From positions 186,001 through 250,000 of the forward strand of contig CM030862.1 of NCBI GenBank assembly GCA_018105865.1: a DNA stretch of 64,000 nucleotides, written 5' to 3'. Both the position numbers and the translations under genes were made by a program. The notes beneath the pieces were generated by a model. The model was given only the letters and a program-made list of their open reading frames with translations, was not told the DNA's origin and searched no databases. Source of the stretch: Metaphire vulgaris (Eukaryota; Annelida; Clitellata; Crassiclitellata; Megascolecidae). This document shows positions 47,128 to 61,226 of the stretch, in pieces (positions within the stretch are counted from its first letter, which is position 1; each line of letters opens with the position of its first letter).

Positions 47128-47130
<3 letters not shown>
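46088..47130. other. Intergenic with MITE and SSRs
   Basis: This contains (CTG)n at 46390-46407, a MITE (46488-46720) and a long (GAT)n tract at 46787-46850. The stretch 47018-47100 is open on both strands with protein-like content but no partner exon. No gene is assigned. Confidence 0.5.
46488..46720. mobile_element. hAT-type MITE
   Basis: Ends CAGTGGCGTAACGTGG and CACGCTACGCCACTG. A perfect 8-bp duplication AATCCATC flanks it (46480-46487 and 46721-46728). Confidence 0.88.

Positions 47131-47222
<92 letters not shown>
47131..47222. repeat. (GA)n microsatellite, about 92 bp
   Basis: An uninterrupted GA dinucleotide run that produces Arg-Glu open frames in both plus-strand registers. Confidence 0.95.
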
Positions 47223-47225
<3 letters not shown>

Positions 47226-47349
47226 CTTATGCCGTCCGCAAATGACTTTCACTCATAATTGAAGAGAAACGCTTTAGAGCGAGGGAGGCGGTGGCGGTGG
47301 CGGGTGGGGGTGAGGTGTGGGGGTGGGGTGGGGTTGGTGGTGGGGTGGG

Positions 47350-47508
47350 GTCCTGTCATCGGAGCCTCCGTCGTCGCCGTCTGCGCAATTACGCGGTAGA
47401 GTGAGTCTGGCGTTTGTCGGAGGCGGTCAGTGAAACACTTGAAGGGCTCGGATGCAGTCGACTTCGACGGTCGATTGAGTTTCACGAAGTCAATTTGACA
47501 GAAGCTGC
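47350..47508 (-). CDS. Candidate exon, unknown protein
   Basis: After a CTCTCTGCAG acceptor at about 47509, the minus strand codes FCQIDFVKLNRPSKSTASEP and about 30 further ordinary residues before running into G/C-rich repeats. The content is protein-like, with conventional codon use. No domain or partner exon is recognised. Confidence 0.25.
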
Positions 47509-47681
47509 AGAGAGAAGAAGAAGAGGAGGAGGAGGAGATTAAGTGAAGTGAATTGCCACCGATATGCTATCTTAGCACTCCACAGATTATTGTCTTAATC
47601 TGCCGAGATGTCACAGACAGACTCCTCAACAGTTCTGACGAGCGAGATAACACAGAACTCCGCCTTTGCTATTATTTCAAC

Positions 47682-48054
47682 CAGTGGCGTAGCCACGGGG
47701 GGTTGGGGTTAAAACCCCCTTGGACGGCGAAAAGATTGTTTTGATGTATTTCCATGCAATTTTTGTTTTTTGAGGCGATTTTTGGGGTGAAACCTCCCCT
47801 GGCGGTCAGTGGCGGCTCCACCGGGAGGGCCAGGGGGGCCCGTGCCCCCCTATTGAGTGGCTGGCCCCCCAGTGGCCCCCAGTTGGGACCTATACTTAAT
47901 GCTACATACATTAAACAACAAATGGTTGGCCCCCCATGATTAGAAGTTGCCACCCCAACGGCCCCCCACTTGCCAAATCCTAGAGCCGCCACTGCTGGCG
48001 GTTATCGACGAACATTTTTCAAACCCCCTTTCGGAAATCCTGGCTACGCCACTG
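47682..48054. mobile_element. hAT-type MITE carrying a nested MITE
   Basis: Outer ends CAGTGGCGTAGCCACGG and CTGGCTACGCCACTG are bordered by a perfect 8-bp duplication ATTTCAAC (47674-47681 and 48055-48062). A second, different MITE occupies 47807-47994 inside it. Confidence 0.92.
47807..47994. mobile_element. Nested hAT-type MITE, CAGTGGCGGCTC family
   Basis: Ends CAGTGGCGGCTCCACC and TAGAGCCGCCACTG are bordered by a perfect 8-bp duplication CTGGCGGT (47799-47806 and 47995-48002). The interior matches the element at 4781-4971 in reverse orientation. It inserted into the outer element, so it is the younger of the two. Confidence 0.92.
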
Positions 48055-50020
<1,966 letters not shown>

Positions 50021-50106
50021 TGCAGAATGGAAAGTCCTGTGTGCGTTTTGACGACTGGAGCGGGAGACGGAGGGGAGGCAATTGCAGCCGATTGGAACTC
50101 TGTGCT

Positions 50107-50825
50107 TTTAACAATTTCTAATGAAACAGAATATATAGTAATACAAAATGGTTCAGAGACAAAACAAGTGACACAGTTTAAATACTTAGGCAGTGTGATA
50201 ACCAGCGATGGGAAATGTGAGAGAGACATCAAGAATAGGATTAGCCAAGGCAGCATTCTGGGAACTTAAAACGATACTTACAAATAGGCATATCTCTTAC
50301 GAGACACGATTAAGAGTGCTCAAATGCTATATATTTGGTCAGTACTCTTGTATGGAGCAGAGACATTGACTATATCCAAGGCAATGGAGAAGAAAATGGA
50401 AGCCACAGAAATGTGGTTTCTGCGAAGGATGCTGAAGATTTCATGGACGGAAAAGAAAACCAATGAAGAGATTTTGAATGAAATTGGAATAGAAAGAAGT
50501 CTGATGGCAACCATCAAAAAAGGCAGCTTTCCTTCTTCGGACACATACTGAGGAAGGAAGACCTGGAGCATTTAGCAATAACCGGAAAAGTGGAGGGAAA
50601 AAGGGCAAGAGGAAGGCAGAGAAACACATATGTAGACTGCCTACGAGAAGGAATTGAGGGAGTAAAGAACAACATCGAATTAATAAGAGGATGTCAAGAT
50701 CGAACAAAATGGAAATCCATGGTCGCTAACGTAGAAATACACAGCACCTAAAGAAGAAGAAGAAGAAGAAGAAGAAGAAGAAGAAGAAGAAGAAGAAGAA
50801 GAAGAAGAAGAAGAAGAAGAAGAAG
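50107..50825 (+). mobile_element. 5'-truncated LINE of a second clade with (GAA)n tail
   Basis: Plus-strand pieces code the C-terminal part of an endonuclease-reverse transcriptase: VTQFKYLGSVITSDGKCERD, WSVLLYGAETLTISKAMEKK, MWFLRRMLKISWTEKKTNEE and, after a frame change, FFGHILRKEDLEHLA. At least two frameshifts are present (near 50258 and 50520). It ends with (GAA)n at about 50752-50825, a trinucleotide tail unlike the TTTAC tail of the CR1/L2 copies. The motif set is that of RTE- or Jockey-like elements; the clade is not resolved. Confidence 0.85.
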
Positions 50826-50946
50826 CAGCAGGAGGGAGAATGAGATGGAAGAACATCGATGCAGTATTTGCAAAGTCAACGGCCTGACGGAGACTGACTT
50901 AGACAGACGCAGTGCTTGGTCAGATGAGAGACCGCAGCATCATTAA

Positions 50947-51019
50947 CCCCTTAACTGGGCAACTATTTGTAACTCAATGTAAAATGGACGAGCGTTACTC
51001 GGGGCACCCAGTTAAGGGG
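50947..51019. mobile_element. 73-bp palindromic mini-element flanked by TTAA, copy 2
   Basis: TTAA-CCCCTTAACTGGG opens and CCCAGTTAAGGGG-TTAA closes the unit (TTAA at 50943-50946 and 51020-51023). The interior shares the AACTCAATGTAAAATGGACG block with the copy at 22227 in reverse orientation. Confidence 0.72.
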
Positions 51020-51023
51020 TTAA

Positions 51024-51765
51024 GCATCGTCGTTGCCTCACTTTAAAATGGTATGAAAAATGTCTTATTTTTTGTATGGGTGGCAGCAGGAACCGCATTC
51101 CAAGGAAAGTGGCGGGGGGGTTTGAATTTCATCTGCGGAAGAACTATCGTGTCGGGGCCTATTAAGGGCCCCTCGCCACACTTTCTCCCCTTCTGCCAAC
51201 GACGAATACGAGGTTCTAAAGTTGATCGAATAGCAAAAGCTGTTTTCTAAAATCTGACGAAATTCTACAAAAAGCTGGAAACCTTAAAGCTGGAAAATCT
51301 AGTCTATGTATATTTGATTCTTTGTCGTCTCTACTTATCTAATGGACATTAGCGCACTGTTAAGAATAAATAATTAACATATCTCATGGCACAACCTCCT
51401 ACTGCCTAAGCACTCTGCGTGCCAAAAATTTAACTCAATTGAAACTGTTCTCTGCTGTTCATGATTACCTTCTGTCTGTTATAGATTATGGTAAAGTAAC
51501 GACACTTACTTTACTAAACATGTCAGTAGCTATTGCCACAATATAATATCATATAATCCTTTTCCATGTACTTGAGCGTTTGCATAGTATATAGGATAAC
51601 GCCTTGGAGTGGCCTAAATCCTATTTTCAAAATCGCTAACTCTTACTGTCTGGTAGAGCAGCGATGTCCAGTCGAATTCAGTTAAGCCAGATTTTTGTGT
51701 TTTCCAGGGATCTGTGGTTGGATGATTATCTTTTTAAAAACTCCTCATATTGGCCTTCAATGCCA
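51024..51765. other. No gene seen
   Basis: AT-moderate DNA without repeats of note or supportable exons. A plus-strand open frame of 65 codons at 51053 has no distinguishing features. Confidence 0.5.
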
Positions 51766-51773
51766 CTCGGATC

Positions 51774-52524
51774 CAGTGGCGTCGCCAGGAATTTTTGGTT
51801 GGGGGGGGGCAAAAGGGGCTATCGTGTCAGATTCCTTACCCACCGCTGCCCCCCCCCCTTCACAGAAAACTTTCTCACCGGATTTGCGCGAATCTGGTAG
51901 GTGGTCTGGGGCAGGTTTGGGGAGCACTTGCCCCCATTTGCCCCCCCCGTGGCAACGCTAGTGCCTGTTTGACATTGGACAATGCAAGGATTATTGCTAC
52001 AGTAGGCTATAGTTATGCAAAATTCAGAAGAGTGATAAAAAACAAATTAAAACCACATTTTCGTGCTTCCCCAGCTTAGCTGAGTCAAACCGTACTAGAA
52101 TTTTCAACATATTCTGCCTCAATTTTATTCTTGAGCATTCAAAATGCCCCGAAAAATGGTGGGCCACTTGAAACGACACTATACAAAGTCTTTCAGAAAT
52201 CTGTTCTCTGTCAAATGTCTAAAAATCGAATGAGAGATAAGAAGGGGTTTAAGAGAGCTGGTTTCTTGTAAGACAAGTTCTATAGAAAACAAAAATATTA
52301 TATAATTGATAGCATGTTTGCAACTTTGCAGTGCGTTGCCAGGAATTTTTGGTTTGGTTGTGGGAGGGGGGTCAAAAGGGGCTAGCGTGTCAGATTCCTT
52401 GCCCACCCCTGCCCCCTTCACAGAAAACTTTCTCACCGGATTTGCGCGAATCTGGTAGGTGGTTTGGAGCAGGTTGGCGGGGGGGCACTTGCCCCAATTT
52501 GCCCCCCCCGTGGCGACGCTAGTT
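51774..52524. mobile_element. Composite hAT-type element: end block, module A, end block
   Basis: Two roughly 190-bp direct copies of a block starting near GCCAGGAATTTTTGGTT (51774-51963 and 52331-52524) enclose a 367-bp module (51964-52330). That module is closely similar to the interior of the element at 29870. The 8-mer CTCGGATC flanks the whole unit (51766-51773 and 52525-52532), so it moved as one piece. The outer ends are CAGTGGCGTCGCCAGG and GGCGACGCTAGTT. Confidence 0.7.
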
Positions 52525-52665
52525 CTCGGATCGCTTCTTTCACAGCTGATCATTGTCTTTGATAATAACAGACCCTCTTTAGTATCACTATAGAAAGTGA
52601 TCAGATTATCTGAAAAACGTTCAGTCTTGGATGTTCACTGTTCAGTAATAAAGACTTGCCACAGA

Positions 52666-52940
52666 CAGTGGCGTAGCGAGGGGGTAGTGGGGGCGAACCG
52701 CCCCATGCGGCACTAGCTCTATAGGGGCGGAATTATCGAGAAGACTTTTTAGAATAACTTTTATGAAGTTGCGAAAAGGTTTTTCTACTTGTCAAGAATT
52801 CCAGGAAGAGTTGCGATGACGTTTTTTGCTTCCCGAGAATTTTAGGAAGTGGAAACTATGATGGCTTGTTTTGGTTGCTAGATTTTTCGGAGGCTGCACT
52901 TTTTTCGCCCCAGGCGGCACTTTGCCTCGCTACGCCACTG
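52666..52940. mobile_element. hAT-type MITE
   Basis: Ends CAGTGGCGTAGCGAGG and CTCGCTACGCCACTG are flanked by GCCACAGA / GCCATAGA (seven of eight bases). Confidence 0.8.
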
Positions 52941-54388
52941 GCCATAGACATTTCGTACTCCATAATGTGCACCCCTGTGTGATTTGAGGAAAGTCAAAGC
53001 ATAATTTCCATTCAGTTTAATAAATTTTCAGTCACTCAACGTGAGTCCGTTGGCAACCTTAGTGCAATATTTGATCAACTCTGTACTTTAACGACCGTAT
53101 CATTCAATCGCTGATGCAACATTTTTGTGGGAAACCTTTCCCCAAATACTCTTTAGACTTACGCCTCCATAGGCGCTACATAAAGATTCATCATTTCCCT
53201 ATGAATTGGCACTTCCCATGAGCATATGTCTGGTTGTGTGCGACGTCTCTACTGAAACCTCTTGCCCTATAGTCTACTTGCAGCGTCTCATCGATATAGG
53301 TCGGGTGTTTTCCGCTCAATCGCTCATGCTAGCCTCCTTCTCTGGCACGAATCTGTGGATTAGGACGGTTTTATTCGCTGATTCGTCGCCTGTCTGGTCC
53401 GCCATCTTGTTTTGCGATTTTTCTATCAACGCGGCCTGGCAGAACTGCAGACTAGATACCCGTGCGGGAATGCTGCGACATCCGTTCTAATTGTAACCTG
53501 GAATTCCATCCAAAGTCGGATTCACCTAGATCGACGACGGTTTACTCACGGGAGTCCGCATCTCAGAAATTCTCCGCGTGGCTCGCCTCGCGGACAGTTC
53601 TCACAACATCCGCGGAATTTACAACATCTCATCCCGTGTTTTTGTTCCTTTGACGTGCCTGGTGCGGACGGTTCTACAGCGGAAGGCTCCTTTCTACGGG
53701 ATTGCTGTCGTGGGCGTTTGGGCGGCGATTTCCGTCGTTTCCATCAGGGCTGACTATACGCTGTCTCTGTTATACGACGTTCCCCATCGGCATGCCAAAG
53801 TATGTCAAAGCGCCTTTGATTTCGACCTTCGTCGTGCGTACGGCGCTATAGAAGTCGTCAAGAAGATAAAGATAAAGATTCTCTCCACTCGACCTCCCCT
53901 TTGGCCTTCGTCTTCTCTTCTCTTAAAAGAACACACCGTTACAGCGCACTGTGGTCGTCAGTCTGTCTGTGCGTTCGACTGTGCGTCTGTTGCATTCAGG
54001 GAAATATTAATTCACGATCTTTCTAACTAAAGAAATTTAAATTTAGTTAACTAAAACTAAAACCGGAATTATTTGCAAAACGGAAACTAAATCAAATCTA
54101 AAATAACAACTCTATAAAGGAATAGGCATACAAATAAAAACTACACTTATTTTCAAAACCTGGTCACACACACTAAGTGCCTGTTGTGGAGAATTCAGAC
54201 GTTACCTATTGCCGGCGTCGCTTCGTTTGTGGGCAGAGATTCAACCTTAACCCAAGACGCATAAGATGAACTTTGACCTTTCCTCGGAACGAGAGATTTG
54301 CCGTCAAATGTTTTGACTAAAATGACGATCTTAAGAAATTATCAAAAGCGATCAGAAATCTATAGAAACCATTTAGCATTCATCTACA
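52941..54388. other. Unassigned CpG-rich stretch with LINE-like tail
   Basis: From about 53230 to 53880 all plus-strand frames have long open stretches in CpG-rich DNA. The block ends with AAGCGCCTTTGATTTCGACC, then GGCGCTATAGAAGTCG and (ATAAAG)n, which resembles the 3' ends of LINE/SINE copies elsewhere (compare 13430-13480). A truncated retroelement or SINE is the likeliest explanation; no protein domain is recognised. Confidence 0.4.
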
Positions 54389-54819
54389 CAGTGGCGTAGC
54401 CAGGATTTTCCGAAGGGGGTTCACCAACGACCATTCCCTAACTTTGCGGAAAATCATGGCAAGCAAAAAGGTCGTCACTTATTATTTTGCTTGGTTAAAT
54501 TAGTGATGCGATATATATATAATTATATATATAATTATATATATATATAATTATATATATAGTATATCGTCATTATATATATAATTATATATATAGTATA
54601 TCGTCATTATATATATATATAGTCATTATTTAGTTATATGAGCGCGGACATCTATATTGATAGTTTTCTTTGCTTCTTTCTTTATTTTTTGCTACATTAA
54701 CCCCGGTTTTGGCGCCCCTCTACTCACAGAACGATAACACGCAATCACGCAATAAAAAATTCTTGGTCGGCCAACCAAAGGGGGGTTTAACCCCCAAGCC
54801 CCCCTTGGCTGCGCCACTG
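54389..54819. mobile_element. hAT-type MITE with AT-rich palindromic core
   Basis: Ends CAGTGGCGTAGCCAGG and TTGGCTGCGCCACTG are flanked by CATCTACA / CATCTATA (seven of eight bases). The centre (54512-54622) is a TATATAATTATATA array with two GTATATCGTCAT units. Confidence 0.82.
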
Positions 54820-54984
54820 CATCTATATAAAAAGATATGCCGGTATACAGAGGTGGAGAGAGAAGAGAAGGGAGAGGAAGAGAGATATGGCTAGAGTTAA
54901 GGAGAGGAGAGACGGAGGAGGAGGAGGGAGAAGCAGAAGGGGGGAGAAAGAGAGAGAGAAACTATATGTGGTTGATGCGTGAGT

Positions 54985-55022
<38 letters not shown>

Positions 55023-55105
55023 TGACAGGACGTTGGCGAGACTGAGGAAGGAAATTGTAGGGTTTATGGAGGATTCCCGTTTGTCTACGTCTGATGGGTC
55101 AGATA

Positions 55106-55173
<68 letters not shown>

Positions 55174-55740
55174 TGACTTAGGAGCAGTGGAGGATGACAT
55201 CCGTCCGAGTTGTTCTTGACATGAGGTCATGACAGAGTGGCCATTTACCTGGATGGTCATCTTCTGACCCTCTCCTCTGAGGAGCGAGTGACACAACAAC
55301 ACTTAGACGATAGAAGGTTCTCTCCCTCTCTCCCTCTCTCTCCCTCTCTCTCCCTCTCTGTCCGTCTGTCTATCCGGGGGCATACGTAGCCTGAGGCATA
55401 GACTCTGTCTTCCTATCGTCGTCGAAATGGCGTCCTGCGAAAGAGAAAGAGACGACGACATCGGTTCTCGCTTTCTACTGAAACACGCAGATAATAATTA
55501 TTGCCGACGACCAACCGTCTGTAACGATCACCACAGACAGACATAAGTCACAAGAGCAAAGAGAGAGAGAGAGAGACAGACCGACAGAGGGAGAGAGAAT
55601 GGGAAGAAGGAGATAGGAAAGAGGGAGGCTGAGAAGGGGAAGAGAGAGAGAGAGAGAGAGAAATAGCATCTGTGAAACGAATTGTTTAGTACAGATTTTG
55701 AAATTGCGAAAGTTTTTTTTTTGTATCGGCAAATTGAAGT
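54820..55740. repeat. SSR-rich interval
   Basis: GA-rich low complexity 54850-54960, (GT)n 54989-55021, (GA)n 55111-55171, (CTCTCTCC)n 55323-55360 and GA-rich tracts 55560-55660. No gene is supported. Confidence 0.8.
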
Positions 55741-55743
55741 CTT

Positions 55744-55852
55744 TTACGATTCAGCCGAAGCATCGCTGTCAGAGGAATGATGCTTTTCCTGAATCATCTC
55801 AGAGTATGTTGATGTTTCCATTTCGATTGTTGCCGTTTGTGATAATTCATTC
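55744..55852 (-). CDS. Candidate terminal exon, unknown protein
   Basis: The minus strand is open to a TAA at 55744 and codes about 36 residues including NELSQTATIEMETSTYSEMI and a Ser/Asp-rich end (HHSSDSDASAES), typical of an unstructured cytoplasmic C-terminus. TYSEM resembles a tyrosine phospho-motif. A MITE lies directly upstream, and its 8-bp duplication (GTCATGAG on this strand) includes the only nearby AG, so the acceptor cannot be fixed. Confidence 0.25.
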
Positions 55853-55859
55853 TCATGAC

Positions 55860-56040
55860 CAGGGGCGGCGCTGGGTTTTGTTGACTGGGTGGGTCTAATG
55901 CAATCTACACAGCCAGGACCCGGCAAAGACTACCCCTCACCCCCAATCAAAATTTCTCTGCGTATTTGCACGATTTGCTTGGGGGTGCCCCTGCCCGAGG
56001 CTGGGTAGGTCCGGACCCGCGGACCCCAATGCCGCCCCTG
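55860..56040. mobile_element. hAT-type MITE, CAGGGGCGGC ends
   Basis: The left end CAGGGGCGGCGCTGGG pairs with the right end ATGCCGCCCCTG. A perfect 8-bp duplication CTCATGAC flanks it (55852-55859 and 56041-56048). Its ends differ from the CAGTGGCG families. Confidence 0.88.
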
Positions 56041-56139
56041 CTCATGACGGCGTGTTTAGAATGTCAAGTTATGAGAGTGACTGAAAACTCTTTCAAAATT
56101 TAATGATTTCAAAGATTTGTTGAATAAGTTATCGATCGA

Positions 56140-56448
56140 ATGGACGGAGAAGAAGCGTCAGCCATGTCATCAAATTCTCAAAACAGTCGACGAGATAGCG
56201 TTGCAGGAGACGGACAAACGAGTAGGACAAACCTATTGTCTCAATCAAGTAATCCACTCACACTGCTACAACTACAACTGCTGCTGCTGCTGCTGCCCAA
56301 CGTCTGTGAAAGCTTCTTCATGATGCTCATCGTCTTTGAAACAGAAGCGTCTTTATATGAACGTCTTAAGCGAAGGGAAGTATGTCCCACCCTGCGAAGA
56401 TTCATTCCTCTAAGCAATTTACTGCCATTCTTCACCGGACTACTATAG
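56140..56448 (+). CDS. Candidate small ORF or first coding exon
   Basis: An ATG-initiated plus-strand frame of 102 codons. The first 36 residues are hydrophilic and protein-like (MDGEEASAMSSNSQNSRR), followed by a Leu run coded by CTG repeats. A GTAATC donor-like site near 56249 could end a first exon there. No family is recognised. Confidence 0.25.
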   Translation: MDGEEASAMSSNSQNSRRDSVAGDGQTSRTNLLSQSSNPLTLLQLQLLLLLLPNVCESFFMMLIVFETEASLYERLKRREVCPTLRRFIPLSNLLPFFTGLL

Positions 56449-56495
56449 CAGATCAGATGCAATAGTAATAATAAGTGACTACTATTAAGTAGTGT

Positions 56496-56557
<62 letters not shown>

Positions 56558-56662
56558 TGTTATAGAGCATAAGATAAGCACCGGGTACGACTTAGAACTC
56601 GTTTCGTGCTCTTTTCAAAGCACAGACTCCGAAATTCCTAAATATAAAGAGATTACATCTTA
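56449..56662. repeat. (CT)n-(GT)n compound microsatellite and spacer
   Basis: (CT)n at 56497-56540 continues directly into (GT)n at 56541-56560. The remaining 100 bp before LINE copy 2 holds nothing recognisable. Confidence 0.85.
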
Positions 56663-56663
56663 T

Positions 56664-59600
56664 AAGTAAAGTAAAAGTAAAGTAAAATCTCGTGGATTTC
56701 TATAGCGCCTTGGAAAGCAGCACAACAGTAGCTGCTTATTCTTAGGCGCTCAGCCTCTCTTAAAATAGCTATAGGAAAGGTGTGGGATCAGCCAGGCAAT
56801 GGTCAATATCCGAAGGGCAGTGAGGCTAGGTTGTTACAGCTATGGCGGAAATGATTTCAGAAACAGGAAGGATTTAAGCTTAGACCTGAAGACTTGAGGA
56901 GATAGTGCGGGAATTATAGGAAATGAGGAATCAGATTTTATTGTTTTAAAGTGTCCAAGTGTGCGAAGGGAAGCTGGGATCGAGTTCCAGAGTTCAGGTG
57001 CAGCATATGAGAAGGCACGGTTGCAAATTTTCAGGGATGACTGATTTAGCGGGCGTGACAGAGTGAGATGAGATGACGAACGTGTGGGTCGAGGAGGCTG
57101 AGGGGTTAATAGTGATCTAAGGTAGACAGGTTTTGATGACTGAAGTGAGCTATGTGTAAGTGTTATTATCTTATATTGGATACGTTCTGTTATTTTAAGC
57201 CAATGTAATGATTTTAGTATGGGTGAAATATGGGAGAATTTAGGTGACTTAGTAACAGCACGAGCAAGTGCATTTTGTATTGATTGCAATTTGTTGATGG
57301 AGGCTTTGGGAAGGTTATAGTAGAGGGAGTTACAGTAATCTAATTTGGAGTGGACTATAGAGGTGGCGATTGTGGACGCAGTCTTAATATCAAGACAAGG
57401 ACGTAGGCGACGAAGGTCACGAATATGAATAAAGCAGGCTTTTGAAAGTTGGGAGATTTGTGATTCGAAGTTTAGAAAAGAGTCAAATTTGAATCCGAGA
57501 TTTCTAGCAGTTGGAACAGGGATTATTGTGGTGTCAGGAGCCAAAACTAGTTTAGGATTGTCAATTTTTTTGAGTTGTTGGGGTAGTCCGATTAAAAGAA
57601 ACTCTGTCTTAGATGGGTTGAGAGCGAGGAGATTAGATGACATCCATGCAGAGATTGACGAGAATGCAGATTCAAGCTCAATAATAGAAGCATTGAATGA
57701 AAGAGGTGAGAAGGAAAGGAATAGCTGAGTGTCATCGGCATAGAGTTGGTGGTTTAACTTGAGGGAATTAATTAGAGATGAAAGTGGTGTGGTGTAAAGG
57801 CTGAACAGTACAGGCCTGAGAACAGATCCTTGAGGCACTCCATAATCTATAATATGAGAAAGAGAAATTTGGCCAAGACAGGACACTTGAAAAGACCGAG
57901 ATTTGAGATAAGATGCAAACCAGTTGTGAGCTTTTTCAGATATGCCAAACCAGAGAGAGAGTCGCTCGAGCAGAATTTTGTGATCTATGGTATCAAATGC
58001 TGCAGAGAGATCAAGGAGACAAAGGCCAGTAACTTGGCGAAGACCAATTGCAGTTAAGAGTCTGTCATAAATGTAGGCGAGGACAGTTTCAGTTGAGTGA
58101 TGTTTAGTGTAGGCAGATTGATGAGCATTATATAGTGAGTTACTTGAAAGGTGTTCATTCAGTCTGGAAAGCACAATTTTTTCAGTAAGTTTTGATAGAA
58201 GAGAAAGATTTGAGATGGGGCGATAGTTATTGAGATCTTCTCTGTCAAGACCAGGCTTTTTAGGAGAGGAGTGACAAAAGAGTTTTTGAATGTGGATGGG
58301 AAAGTGCCTGAGATAAGAGAGAGGTTGATGATTCTAGTTATAATAGGCGTAAGCACGGTGGCACACTGTTTGAGTAAAGAGGTAGGTATGGGATCTAGAA
58401 CACATTGTTTGTTTGGCAAGGATAGTAGAAGTTTGGATACCTCTTCTTCAGTTGTAGGAGTGAAGCTGGATAAATTGCATGGAGGTTGTGGGGAGGAGGA
58501 TAATGAGGAGAGGTGGTTTGAGTAATAGTGAAAGACTTGAGGACACTGCGAATCTTGGAGATTTTTACAGAGAAGAACTTAGCAAAAGATTCAGCAAGTT
58601 CTGACAGGGAAATGGATTGAGGGAGAGGTTTTGAGTCTTTGCGATGGAAAAGATCATTTACAGTTTTCCAGAGCTTACGTGGATTTGAGCTATTTGTTGA
58701 AATGATGTTAGAATAGTACTTCTTTTTGGCAGATGTAAGGAGATTATGATAGCGGTTGGTGGTGGAACGAAGATTTAAAAGGTCAGATGGAGAATGTGTT
58801 TTATGGTAGATTCGCTCAAGACGTCTGCGAAATGACTTGAAAGCATGAATGAAAGAGTTATACCAGGGTTTGCTGTTATGAGACGAAAAAGGTCTAGTGA
58901 TGATAGGAGCATGTTTATTGAGAAGACCAGAAAGCACAGAATTGTATTTATCGATCAGTGATGACAGGGTAGTAGGAGTGTTAGTAATTAGGTCAGATGA
59001 CTTAATGTTATCACAGAACAAGGCAATGTCAATTTTGTTGAGACGGCGGAATGAGTAGGTGCCACGAGGTGGAGGAGTTGGTGAGCAGATACTTAAAATG
59101 GTGAAGATGGGAAAATGATCAGATGGAGAGACTTGACTAATTGCTGAGATTGGAGATAATGATGAAGAAGATGACGTGATAAGTAGATCTAAAGTGTGTC
59201 CAAAAGTGTGAGTTGGAAGAGATATGTGTTGCGTGAGGTTTGTCTGTGTGAGCAGCTGCATGAATTGGGTAGAGTTAGGAATCACTCTTGTCCACGTGTA
59301 AATTAAAGTCGCCAGTAATTAAGAATTCGTGTGGAGTTGTAGCTGCAGAGCCCAAAAAGAGGTAAATTCATCAAGGAATGTCACAAATGAGGCTGAGTAT
59401 TTTGATGATAATGGGGGACGATAAATGTTAAAAATAGTTAGTTTTGAGAGAGGAAGATTGAGGGTGACTAATGAGCATTCAAATGAAGAGAAATTCATTG
59501 AAGAGGAATTGCTAATTTGTATATGATCACGAATAAGAAAAGCAGTGCCTCCACCTAGATTAGAAGAACAGTTGGTAAATTTTTTTCAAACGGGGAAAGC

Positions 59601-60510
59601 TCAAGAGGGAAAAGCCAGGTGGGGTTGCCTCGATCAACTGGCATGAAGTTGTAGACGGAGATACCCAGGTTTCAGTTAGTGCAACTATGTCTATGGCTGA
59701 GGAGTGAAGCATGTGTATTGGAAAGAAGGGGTCTAATTTTGTGTTAGCAAGTTCGTGTAGTGAATGTGTGTGTTGAGGATTAGTGAGGGATCTGATGTTG
59801 AGAGTGCATAGTGTCATGTGTGATTGGGATGGTCCGGGATTTGGGTGGATATCGCCTGAAAGAGCAAGAAGGATGATAATGATATCTGTGCGTCGGGTGA
59901 GATGGAAATGCGAACGGCGAAGACGAAGATGTGAACAACGGAGGGTTAAGGAAAAGGAGATAGGAATTTTGTTTAAATGTGAGTATTGATCAACGGCAGT
60001 GCGGTAGGTCCAATGATTAATCGGTTTTCGTATATCAAGCTTAGGGGAAAAAAATGAACAGTTAGAATAAACAAATAGAGAGGAAATAATGTCATGATGT
60101 CAGGCTGAGATTAACGAGTAAAATAAAGTTGTGAAGAAAAGTCAAATTATCTTTCAGCTCATGCAGCGGCTCACAAGCTCAGCACGAGGTCAAAAGTGTA
60201 GCCAATATTAGTGTGGAGTAAAAATTTAATTTGTAAAAACTAAGAGAAGGCCTAAATTCAATTCAATTACAAATAGTAACGGTAATGAAATGAGCGATAA
60301 TAGGTCATGTTGATTCTGAGTCTATAAATTCCGGCAAAGTTAAATAAAACTGGTTAAAGAAAAATATACCGACATAAACTGCAGGAAACAGCCTAAAAAT
60401 TAAGAGTAAAAATTTTAACAATTCGCAAGAGCAACATTCAAATTTGTCGAGTTAATAAACAAACTGAAGAGAACAAAATCTCAAGCGACTAATCTGCATC
60501 ACTGCCCCTA
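56664..60510 (-). mobile_element. CR1/L2-type non-LTR retrotransposon, copy 2
   Basis: Nearly identical to copy 1 over its whole length, with the same 5' boundary sequence (ends ...CACTGCCCCTA) and the same tail. The RT frame is better preserved here: one 444-codon ORF (58174-56840) covers SAAFDTIDHKI, the catalytic YADD and the C-terminal domain. The N-terminal RT piece (58419-58159), the linker and endonuclease part (59285-58395) and the start (59817-59560) are in shifted frames. Single-base indels distinguish it from copy 1 near 58258, 57326, 59280, 59356 and 59415, while the frame break between endonuclease and RT (near 58510) is shared. Not active as it stands. Confidence 0.94.
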
Positions 60511-61146
60511 TCAATCCCAATCGGAGACAGAGACCGTCTAAAGTCTTGTCTTGATTCCATCAGGAAGTTTCAACCACTTGACTCCGCTGCCAAAGAAAAT
60601 ATAAAAGAAATTGATTTCTAAATCAAGAATTAAAATAATAACATTTCCATCAGCTTACCTTTCAGTATTAAGAACATTCATAATTAACAACAAACATACA
60701 AACTACACTTGAATCGAGAATCAGTTTAACCATCAAATTATCTCTCAACAGTCACTGAAAGCGTCTCCTGAATGACAACCACGAACTGCTCCCACTGCTA
60801 CTAGAACAGCTACAACTGCTGCTGCTGCCGCCGCCGCCGACGCCGCTGCTGCTGCTGCCGCCGCTGCTTTTAGTGGCGATTAGACGAGATGCTCATCTGC
60901 GCATTCGCGTAATTATAATCACTAATCACCTCAGATGGATTTCTCCTCTCTCTCTCCTTATCTCTCTTTCTCTCTCTTTCTCTCTCTATGTCTATGTCTG
61001 TCTCTCTGCCTGTCTCTGTCTCTTGCCTCTGCCTGTCTCTATCTCTGTCTCTTTGTATTTCTCTCTGTCTCTCTTCTTTCTCTTCTTTCTTCCCCTCTCT
61101 CTGTCTAGCTGTCTCTCTCTGTTTCTCACTGTCAGTCTGTCTGTCA

Positions 61147-61226
<80 letters not shown>

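Noticed and set aside
47672..47992. 106-codon minus-strand frame and a related 73-codon frame at 4783
   Set aside because: Both lie in MITE sequence; the similarity between them reflects shared transposon DNA, not a gene family.
50027..50106. N-terminal extension of the second LINE fragment
   Set aside because: The sequence before about 50107 does not resemble RT domains and is probably flanking DNA.
60656..60710. Tiny two-exon peptide (NVLNTE joined to GVKWLKLPDG...)
   Set aside because: It joins in phase but totals only about 22 residues with no supporting context.
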